From contig JABGZU010000012.1 in NCBI GenBank assembly GCA_018674605.1, positions 1 to 5,125 on the forward strand: DNA of 5,125 nt. Direction: 5' to 3'. The DNA comes from Candidatus Nitrosopumilus sp. GTDB taxonomy: Archaea; Thermoproteota; Nitrososphaeria; Nitrososphaerales; Nitrosopumilaceae. The position numbers and the translations under genes were made by a program. A model generated the notes under the pieces. The model did not search any database and was not told the DNA's origin. It saw only the letters and a list, made by a program, of their open reading frames with translations. Below are positions 1 through 5,125 of the stretch, in pieces; within the stretch, counting starts at the first letter, position 1, and each line of letters begins with the position of its first letter.

Positions 1-782
1 GTTGCAATTAGACAACCGCCACCTGTAGGAACAGAACTAGAAGTAGATATACAATTACCATTAATGAGTACTTCACCAAATTTTGCATCAGTAGATCCTT
101 GAGATAATATTTTTTGATTTTGAATTACAATAATTTTCAAATAACCATCCTGAGTCAATTTTGAAATTTTTGCACCAAAAATACCCTGACGTCCCAAAGT
201 AGAATCACATCCAAAAAGAACAACATCATCATTTTGACCAGTTATTTCAGTAAAATCAGTATTAGAAGATTGAAATGCACCAGACCAATCAGTGTCTGAA
301 AATATCAATAACTTTGCCTTACCATCAGGAATCTCCACGTTTAGTTCAGACTGTACAATTTGATCTATAGATTGTGTTTGAGTATTTTGTACAGTAGGGG
401 GTTGTGAAAAAACATGCGTTCCCACAATAGTTAGTTCATTGTTTGATCTTTTGAAAGGAATTGTAACAGTTCTATCGAATTGGGTAATAGTTTCATCATA
501 TGATGCAAGTTTCATTCCACGTACAAAAACATCAAAGTCAATATCTTCAGAACCAATTTTTGCATCAATTAAATATCTAGGTAATGTTATGATTAATTCA
601 CCTCTAGCTCTAGCATCAAGTGAAACAAATAGAGATGCAGCCTCAGAATCTATTTCAAAGTTCAAAACTTCTCCACCACGAATAGTGTAATCAAGATCTT
701 CAAATTGTTGTGCAAAGCTAAGAGAAGAAAACATTCCAATGGTTATCAAAGATAATGTAATAACTATAATCGAAATGTTCAC
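1..782 (-). CDS. Secreted thaumarchaeal protein with signal peptide and start of a CFI-box C-terminal domain (partial, 3' end off the left edge)
   Basis: This frame stays open from a GTG at 782-780 to the left edge, giving 260 residues and no stop. GTG is the only sensible start: an in-frame TAA lies two codons upstream, and the first ATG (residue 17) would cut the signal peptide. Residues 1-24 are a hydrophobic signal peptide ending SLSFA before QQFED, so the protein should be exported. Residues about 28-122 form a beta-rich domain (IRGGEVLNFEI, GELIITLPRYLIDAKIG, RTVTIPF) of a kind I recall from many thaumarchaeal secreted proteins. After a Gln/Thr-rich linker (about 127-146), a second beta-rich segment (147-245) carries Cys192 and Cys244, a possible disulfide. 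The last residues, GGGCLIAT, match the opening of a CFI-box C-terminal domain, so the missing part is probably that domain. The molecular function is unknown; a surface or cell-envelope role is inferred only from the export signal. It is divergent from the helicase gene and uses T-ending codons, unlike its neighbours. Confidence 0.85.
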   Translation of the reverse strand, partial: MNISIIVITLSLITIGMFSSLSFAQQFEDLDYTIRGGEVLNFEIDSEAASLFVSLDARARGELIITLPRYLIDAKIGSEDIDFDVFVRGMKLASYDETITQFDRTVTIPFKRSNNELTIVGTHVFSQPPTVQNTQTQSIDQIVQSELNVEIPDGKAKLLIFSDTDWSGAFQSSNTDFTEITGQNDDVVLFGCDSTLGRQGIFGAKISKLTQDGYLKIIVIQNQKILSQGSTDAKFGEVLINGNCISTSSSVPTGGGCLIA

Positions 783-951
783 GAATTATAGTATCCAATT
801 AGAGACAAATAAACCCAATCTAATTCGTTCATTCAGATTTAAGAGAGGTATCATGTATGGTATAATTTAGAGATAATTTCTAAAAGAAGTAATCATTAGT
901 TAAGAAAATAATTAAACAATAAATCACCAAGTAATTTTTATCAAATAGATC
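783..951. other. Divergent intergenic region between the secreted-protein and helicase genes
   Basis: These 169 bases separate two genes transcribed away from each other, so they must hold both promoters. I see no coding frame, tRNA or stable RNA fold. The minus-strand TATA candidate is at 807-816. For the helicase no convincing element is visible: the AT-rich stretches at 908-917 and 915-924 are the best candidates, and either would place the transcription start 5 to 15 bases before the TTG. A short imperfect inverted repeat, TTTAGA (866-871) and TCTAAA (879-884), is present but weak. Confidence 0.6.
807..816 (-). promoter_or_regulatory. Possible TATA box for the secreted-protein gene
   Basis: On the minus strand this reads GGGTTTATTT, a TATA-like element centred about 28 bases before the GTG start at 782. 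In archaea the TATA box is centred roughly 26 bases before the transcription start, so the transcript would begin at or next to the start codon and be nearly leaderless. No Shine-Dalgarno-like sequence lies before the GTG, which agrees. The background is AT-rich, so a chance match is possible. Confidence 0.4.
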
Positions 952-3462
952 TTGAAATTCTCATGTCCAAAATGTAAATCAAAGATAGAAATTCAAAAAA
1001 CATTTAACAAAAAAATGCACGTATCTTGTAGTAAATGTAGTATTGAAGACATATTAGAATTTTCAAAAAATCCAGATGAAGTATTTCTTGAATTCCTTGT
1101 AAGATTTGATAAAGGATTAGTTTCTGAAAAAGGCCTTGTAGAAGGATTAACAGATGAAGGGATCATTAGGTCTGAAAAGGAAATTAAAAAAATGATTGGA
1201 AAAACCAATCCAGAGAAAATGATAGAAGAAATTTTATTTTCAAAAAAAGACTTTATTTCAGAATATAAAATATTAAAAAATTCTGAGCCTAAAATGGGTT
1301 GTAAAGTTGAAAAATTAGGATTAAATGAAAATATTTCAAATTATCTAAAGGAATTAAAAATTAAGCAATTTTATAAATTTCAAGAAATTGCAATTCAAGA
1401 AATAGTATTTGGAGAGAACGTCATAATTGAAGCACCCACAGCATCAGGGAAAACAGAATCATTTTTAATTCCAGTTATAGAAAGAATAAAAAAAGAATCT
1501 AACCAAGGAAACATATTTGCAATTTTTGTATATCCAACAAAAGCATTAGCAAGAGATCAATTTCCAAAAATTAAAAAATTTACTGAAAAAATTAATGTTA
1601 AAGTTAAAGTTTTTGATGGCGATACAAAAATAGAAGAAAGAAAAGAAATTATTGAAAATCCACCAGAAATTTTAGTTACAAATTTTGATGTATTACATTA
1701 TCATTTATGGCATCAAACAAAATTTTCAACTTTACTAAATTCAACAAAGATTCTAGTAGTAGATGAAGCACATGTGTATTCAGGGATTTTCGGATCAAAT
1801 GTACACTATATCATAAAAAGACTAAAACGTATTTGTAAAACAAAATTACAATTTGTTGCAGCATCAGCTACACTTGAAGATGCAAAGAAATTCTGTGAGC
1901 TGTTATTTGGAGAAAAAATGCAATTAATTAAAGGAACAGGGAAAAAAGGTGAAACAGATTTTGTAATGTTATTTCCATCACTTCGAACACAAAGAAAGTT
2001 AATGGTAGAATTAACAAAAAAAATAACAAGTGAAAATCATAAAACTATGATTTTTAGTAATTCACATTTGAATGCAGAACTTTTAGCAATTCAAGCAAAA
2101 AAACAAAAAATTAACATCAAAGTACACAGAGCAGGTTTAATGGCAAATTATAGAATGTCAGTAGAAAAACAATTCAAGGAAGATAAATTACAAGCCATAT
2201 CATGTACTCCTACGCTTGAATTAGGCATAGATATTGGAAATGTGGATTGTGTGATATCATCTACAATACCAGTAAACAGGTTAACTCAAAGAATAGGAAG
2301 AGCTGCAAGAAAAGGTCAAAAAGGATTTGCATTTTTGACGTTAGGAAATGATCCTATTTCTCAATATTACAAAAATCATCCAGATGATTATTTTGAAGAT
2401 ATTGAGAAAACATACATTGATCCAAAAAATCCATTTGTAGAAGAGTTTCAAGTGCTAGCAATGGCATGTGACAAACCAATTTCTAAACATGAATTAAAAG
2501 AACATCAAGACATCATAGAACAACAGATCATTAAAGAAAATATGATAATATCCAACAATAGAATTGTTCCAAATTTTGAAAAAATTAATTCAATTCTAAA
2601 TAATTATAGTATAAGAGGTATTGGAAAATCAATAGATATTTTTCTAAATAATAAAAAAATAGGGGATAGAATACTACCAATTGCATTAGAAGAATTACAT
2701 AAAGATGCGATTTATTTTATTGCAGGATCACGTTACAAAGTAAAAGAATTTAATTATCCTGAAAAAAAATATGCAAAGATAGAAAGAATTCCAAAAGATT
2801 ATCCATATTATACAAAATCACTCACAGAAGAATGGCCAACAATTGAAACAGTATTTGAAAAAAGAAATGCCAATGGGGTGGAAATAGCATTTTGTAAATT
2901 ACATATTGAGAAAAAAGTGTATGGTTATGTAAACATAGAATTAGGACAAGAGGTAACACAAGGGGAAAAAGTAATTTTGGATAACCCGTTAGAATATGAT
3001 TTCATTACAAAAGGAATTATATTTCATGCTCCAAAACCACAAAAAATTATGAAGGAATCAGAAGATGAAGAATATGCAGAAGCTAGTGGATATCATGCAA
3101 CAGAACATGTCGTAATTGAAGGTAGCAATATGATTACTGGAGGAGTATCACAAGATTTAGGAGGTATATCATTAGGTACTTCAGGCTTAATTTTCATTTA
3201 TGATGGGGCCATAGGAGGTAGTGGTGCCAGTAAAGCATTGTATGATAGATTTGAAAAAGCACTTGAGAGAAGTATGCATATTGTAAAAGAATGTCCATGT
3301 AAAAATGAGGCAGGATGTCCTCGATGTACATTTTCATATAGATGTGGAAACAATAATGAATTTTTACATAAACATTCAGCACTTGAGATTTTAGAAAGAA
3401 TCAACAGTGGAGAGAAAACAGTATTAGTTGATCCGGTAGAAGGAGATAAACCGTTAGTATAA
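952..3462 (+). CDS. MrfA/Hrq1-like superfamily 2 DEAH-box helicase with N-terminal zinc ribbon and C-terminal DUF1998 (MZB) domain
   Basis: This 836-residue protein is an ATP-dependent DNA helicase of superfamily 2. Residues 1-30 carry two CxxC pairs (CPKC 5-8, CSKC 26-29), a probable zinc ribbon. The helicase motifs follow in order: Q-like region about 139-147, Walker A APTASGKT 161-168, Ia YPTKALARDQ 194-203, Ib TNFDVLHYH 243-251, DEAH 271-274, SAT 305-307, motif IV MIFSNS 366-371, motif V TLELGIDIG 421-429 and motif VI QRIGRAARKGQ 446-456. Residues about 553-637 resemble the winged-helix/beta region of MrfA relatives. The C-terminus is DUF1998, with HATEH 715-719, DGAIGGSG 751-758 and cysteines at 781, 783, 789, 792 and 798 in a CPC-x5-CPRC-x5-C pattern. 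Family members such as Bacillus MrfA and fungal Hrq1 act in repair of DNA crosslinks and bulky damage; the same role here is inference. The start is a TTG with an in-frame TAG two codons upstream. The next ATG (residue 22) would lose the first CxxC. All motifs are intact. The gene is AT-rich and favours A-ending codons. Confidence 0.9.
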   Translation: MKFSCPKCKSKIEIQKTFNKKMHVSCSKCSIEDILEFSKNPDEVFLEFLVRFDKGLVSEKGLVEGLTDEGIIRSEKEIKKMIGKTNPEKMIEEILFSKKDFISEYKILKNSEPKMGCKVEKLGLNENISNYLKELKIKQFYKFQEIAIQEIVFGENVIIEAPTASGKTESFLIPVIERIKKESNQGNIFAIFVYPTKALARDQFPKIKKFTEKINVKVKVFDGDTKIEERKEIIENPPEILVTNFDVLHYHLWHQTKFSTLLNSTKILVVDEAHVYSGIFGSNVHYIIKRLKRICKTKLQFVAASATLEDAKKFCELLFGEKMQLIKGTGKKGETDFVMLFPSLRTQRKLMVELTKKITSENHKTMIFSNSHLNAELLAIQAKKQKINIKVHRAGLMANYRMSVEKQFKEDKLQAISCTPTLELGIDIGNVDCVISSTIPVNRLTQRIGRAARKGQKGFAFLTLGNDPISQYYKNHPDDYFEDIEKTYIDPKNPFVEEFQVLAMACDKPISKHELKEHQDIIEQQIIKENMIISNNRIVPNFEKINSILNNYSIRGIGKSIDIFLNNKKIGDRILPIALEELHKDAIYFIAGSRYKVKEFNYPEKKYAKIERIPKDYPYYTKSLTEEWPTIETVFEKRNANGVEIAFCKLHIEKKVYGYVNIELGQEVTQGEKVILDNPLEYDFITKGIIFHAPKPQKIMKESEDEEYAEASGYHATEHVVIEGSNMITGGVSQDLGGISLGTSGLIFIYDGAIGGSGASKALYDRFEKALERSMHIVKECPCKNEAGCPRCTFSYRCGNNNEFLHKHSALEILERINSGEKTVLVDPVEGDKPLV

Positions 3463-3477
3463 AAAAAGCAAAATGGG

Positions 3478-3488
3478 ATAAATATAAG
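3478..3488 (+). promoter_or_regulatory. Probable TATA box for the short-chain dehydrogenase gene
   Basis: ATAAATATAAG lies between the helicase stop and the reductase start. Its TATA-like core (3479-3486) is centred about 24 bases before the ATG at 3506. This spacing predicts a transcript starting at or next to the ATG, and the stretch between them has no GGTG-like ribosome binding site. I therefore infer an independent, leaderless promoter, although read-through from the helicase gene 43 bases upstream cannot be excluded. Confidence 0.5.
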
Positions 3489-3505
3489 AAAAAAGTAGAA
3501 TAACT

Positions 3506-4336
3506 ATGGAAAAAGTAGCTCTTGTAACTGGTAGTTCATCAGGTATTGGATTAGAAACGGTATTAGCATTGGCAAGAGACGGCTATCAAACATTTGCAAG
3601 CATGAGAGACGTAAACAAATCAGCAGAATTAGAATATGCAGTAAAAAAAGAAAATCTTAAAATAAAAATTATAGAATTAGATGTAGATAAGGAAGAATCC
3701 ATAGTTTTAGCAATTAAAAAAATATCTTCAGAACATGGAAGATTAGATGTTTTAGTAAATAATGCAGGATATGGTCAATTTGGATGTACAGAAGATGTGT
3801 CAATAAATGATTTTAGAAAACAATTTGAAACAAATTTTTTCAGCATTGTAAGAATTATTCAAGAAGTATCTCCAATTATGAGAAAACAAAAATCAGGAAT
3901 TATAGTAAACATTAGTTCAATTGTTGGAAGAATTGGACTTCCAGGATCACCAGCTTATATCAGTACAAAATTTGCATTAGAAGGATTTAGTGAATGTATA
4001 AGATACGAATTAAACCAATTTGGAATAAAAACTACATTAATAGAACCAGGAGTGATCAAAACAAATTTTTATGATTCAATGAAAATTCCAGAATCAAAAA
4101 CAGATCCAAAATACAAAAAACTAACAGATCATATGTTAGCAGGTCTTAAAATGATGTCTGAGATGGGTACTGCACCATCACAAGTTGCAGATGTTATAAT
4201 AAAAGCAATTCATAGTGATGAAATGTTACCAAGATACATTGTAGGAACAGATGCTGCGATGTTTATGGAAGCAAAAAAAGCTAAAACAGACATTGAATTT
4301 GAAAAATATATGAGTAAAGAGTTGTTTCCAGCCTAA
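3506..4336 (+). CDS. Classical short-chain dehydrogenase/reductase (SDR), 17beta-HSD-like subgroup
   Basis: This 276-residue cytoplasmic oxidoreductase has the full classical SDR pattern. The Rossmann glycine motif TGSSSGIG is at 8-15, the adenine-ring contact LDV at 58-60, NNAG at 85-88 and the structural Asn at 110. The catalytic Ser138 lies in NISS, with Tyr151 and Lys155 in YISTK; the post-catalytic EPGVIKT is at 180-186. Arg34 in ASMRD, after the second beta strand, suggests NADP(H) rather than NAD(H). The glycine motif with GYQTFASMRD, the NNAGYGQFG segment and the late PRYIVGTDA (242-250) resemble the 17beta-hydroxysteroid-dehydrogenase-like SDR subgroup. That subgroup is broad and often misnamed, so the substrate is unknown; no steroid role is implied. 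The ATG is the natural start, since the glycine motif begins eight residues in, and the length is normal. Neighbours give no pathway clue. It probably has its own TATA box and a leaderless transcript. A T5 run at 4376-4380 is a weak terminator candidate. Confidence 0.92.
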   Translation: MEKVALVTGSSSGIGLETVLALARDGYQTFASMRDVNKSAELEYAVKKENLKIKIIELDVDKEESIVLAIKKISSEHGRLDVLVNNAGYGQFGCTEDVSINDFRKQFETNFFSIVRIIQEVSPIMRKQKSGIIVNISSIVGRIGLPGSPAYISTKFALEGFSECIRYELNQFGIKTTLIEPGVIKTNFYDSMKIPESKTDPKYKKLTDHMLAGLKMMSEMGTAPSQVADVIIKAIHSDEMLPRYIVGTDAAMFMEAKKAKTDIEFEKYMSKELFPA

Positions 4337-4349
4337 AATAGAACTTGGA

Positions 4350-4361
4350 TTAAATTATATA
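4350..4361 (+). promoter_or_regulatory. Probable TATA box for the topoisomerase IB gene
   Basis: TTAAATTATATA lies just after the reductase stop. Its core TTATATA (4355-4361) predicts transcription starting near 4385, leaving a 5' leader of about 25 to 30 bases before the topoisomerase start. This differs from the leaderless layout of the neighbouring genes and agrees with the ribosome-binding-like GTGA at 4402-4405. The placement is inferred from spacing alone. Confidence 0.45.
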
Positions 4362-4401
4362 CAGATACAATAGAGTTTTTGTCAAAGTCCGCAATTTTAA
4401 A

Positions 4402-4405
4402 GTGA
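4402..4405 (+). promoter_or_regulatory. Possible ribosome binding site (GTGA) of the topoisomerase IB gene
   Basis: GTGA matches part of the archaeal Shine-Dalgarno consensus GGTGA. It sits four bases before the ATG at 4410 and seven before the adjacent in-frame ATG at 4413. The seven-base spacing is more usual, so the second ATG is preferred as the start. It is the only such motif seen directly ahead of a start in this window. Four bases are a weak match on their own. Confidence 0.35.
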
Positions 4406-4412
4406 AAGAATG

Positions 4413-5125
4413 ATGAAATGGAAAAAACTACAACATAATGGAATCTTATTCCCACCCGAATATGAAATACAAGGAATTAAGATAAAGATCAAAGGGGAAA
4501 CCATCAATCTTGATCTAAATCAAGAAGAAATGGTGTATCAGTGGGCAAAGAAAAAAGATACCCCTTATGCTCAAGATAAAATCTTTCAAAAAAATTTTAC
4601 AGGAGATTTTGCTAAAACATTAGATTCAAAATTTAAAAAAATTGCATATGAAGATATTGATTTTTCTAACGCGTACAAAATTGTAGATAAAGAAAAAGAT
4701 CTTAAAGAAATGATGACAAAAGAAGATAGAAAAGCATTAGCTGTTAAAAGAAAAGAATTACGAGAGAAATTAAAAATAAAATACGGTATTGCCATCATGG
4801 ATGGAAAAGAAGTTGAAGTTGGAAACTACATGGCAGAACCTCCAGGTATATTCATTGGAAGAGGAGAACATCCACTAAGAGGAAAATGGAAACCTAGAGT
4901 TACAGCAAAAAATGTTACATTGAATCTTGGAAAAGATGCTAAAAAACCTGAAGGTGATTGGGGGAAGGTAATTCATGATAATGATTCCATGTGGTTAGCT
5001 AGTTGGATGGATTTCCTCACACAAAAAAGAAAATATGTATGGCTTGCAGATACTGCAGGATTAAAACAAGATAGAGATAAAGAAAAATATGAAAAAGCAG
5101 TCAAACTAGGAAATGAAATTGAAAA
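4413..5125 (+). CDS. DNA topoisomerase IB, eukaryote-like (partial, 3' end off the right edge)
   Basis: The frame stays open to the window edge and gives 237 residues of a type IB topoisomerase. This enzyme relaxes DNA supercoils by nicking one strand through a 3'-phosphotyrosine link, without ATP. The fragment follows the eukaryotic Top1 core in order: KWKKLQHNGILFPPEY (2-17) matches the human KWKFLEHKGPVFAPPYE segment, KIFQKNF (56-62) matches EIFRKNF, KYGIAIMD (123-130) matches EYGFCIMD, and EPPGIFIGRGEHP (142-154) matches EPPGLFRGRGNHP. Then come KDAKKP (174-179), WGKVIHDN (183-190) and WLASW (194-198). The long charged N-terminal extension of eukaryotic Top1 is absent, so the protein starts almost at the core. 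The catalytic Arg/Lys/Arg/His/Tyr set lies beyond the edge and cannot be checked. An in-frame ATG at 4410 directly precedes the chosen one; the GTGA spacing favours 4413. The gene is a known marker of Thaumarchaeota, which otherwise differ from most archaea in carrying it. Confidence 0.93.
   Translation, partial: MKWKKLQHNGILFPPEYEIQGIKIKIKGETINLDLNQEEMVYQWAKKKDTPYAQDKIFQKNFTGDFAKTLDSKFKKIAYEDIDFSNAYKIVDKEKDLKEMMTKEDRKALAVKRKELREKLKIKYGIAIMDGKEVEVGNYMAEPPGIFIGRGEHPLRGKWKPRVTAKNVTLNLGKDAKKPEGDWGKVIHDNDSMWLASWMDFLTQKRKYVWLADTAGLKQDRDKEKYEKAVKLGNEIE

Noticed and set aside
439..690. Plus-strand open frame of 83 codons
   Set aside because: It lies wholly antisense to the secreted-protein gene, whose signal peptide and domain pattern are clear. 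Its own translation shows no recognisable motif and no ribosome binding site.
866..884. Inverted repeat TTTAGA / TCTAAA with a 7-base gap in the divergent intergenic region
   Set aside because: Six-base AT-rich arms are expected often by chance in such a sequence. There is no second copy near either start to suggest an operator.
993..1208. Minus-strand open frame of 71 codons inside the helicase gene
   Set aside because: It is antisense to the N-terminal part of the helicase. The translation is Ser/Phe/Asn-rich, as expected from the reverse of Lys/Glu-rich coding sequence.
3194..3404. Two overlapping minus-strand open frames of 62 and 68 codons
   Set aside because: Both lie antisense to the conserved DUF1998 cysteine module in different frames and have no independent support.
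4376..4380. T5 run as a terminator for the reductase gene
   Set aside because: Archaeal termination can use oligo-T tracts, but five Ts are common in this AT-rich sequence. The run also falls just before the predicted topoisomerase transcription start, so it is noted but not annotated.
4586..4798. Minus-strand open frame of 70 codons
   Set aside because: It is antisense to the topoisomerase IB core, which is well conserved here. The hydrophobic look comes from the reversed Lys/Glu codons.

Overview
This is an AT-rich archaeal window that most resembles an ammonia-oxidising member of the Nitrososphaerota (Thaumarchaeota), of the Nitrosopumilus/Nitrosarchaeum kind. Three things point there. 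There is a eukaryote-type DNA topoisomerase IB, a hallmark gene of that phylum. There is a secreted protein with a beta-rich domain and CFI-box type recalled from marine thaumarchaea. The gene starts are tightly spaced, with TATA-like boxes 20 to 30 bases upstream and little or no 5' leader. The assignment rests on recognised protein patterns; no database search was run.

Layout. Positions 1-782 (minus strand) hold most of a secreted protein with a signal peptide; it runs off the left edge just as its C-terminal CFI-box begins. Positions 783-951 are a divergent intergenic region. Positions 952-3462 (plus) encode an 836-residue superfamily 2 helicase of the MrfA/Hrq1 type, with an extra N-terminal zinc ribbon and a C-terminal DUF1998 four-cysteine module. 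Positions 3506-4336 (plus) encode a 276-residue classical short-chain dehydrogenase/reductase. From 4413 to the right edge (plus) lies the N-terminal part of topoisomerase IB, cut before its catalytic residues.

How the genes relate. The helicase and topoisomerase both act on DNA and point the same way, but the reductase sits between them. TATA-like sequences precede both the reductase and the topoisomerase, so I read the plus-strand genes as neighbours with separate promoters rather than one operon. No RNA gene, mobile element, CRISPR array or long repeat was seen, and no gene-free stretch exceeds 300 bases. I found no clearly new system. The most distinctive items are the helicase with metal-binding cysteines at both ends and non-ATG initiation, the topoisomerase IB with its conserved DNA-binding lip, and the opposite third-base codon preference of the two coding strands.
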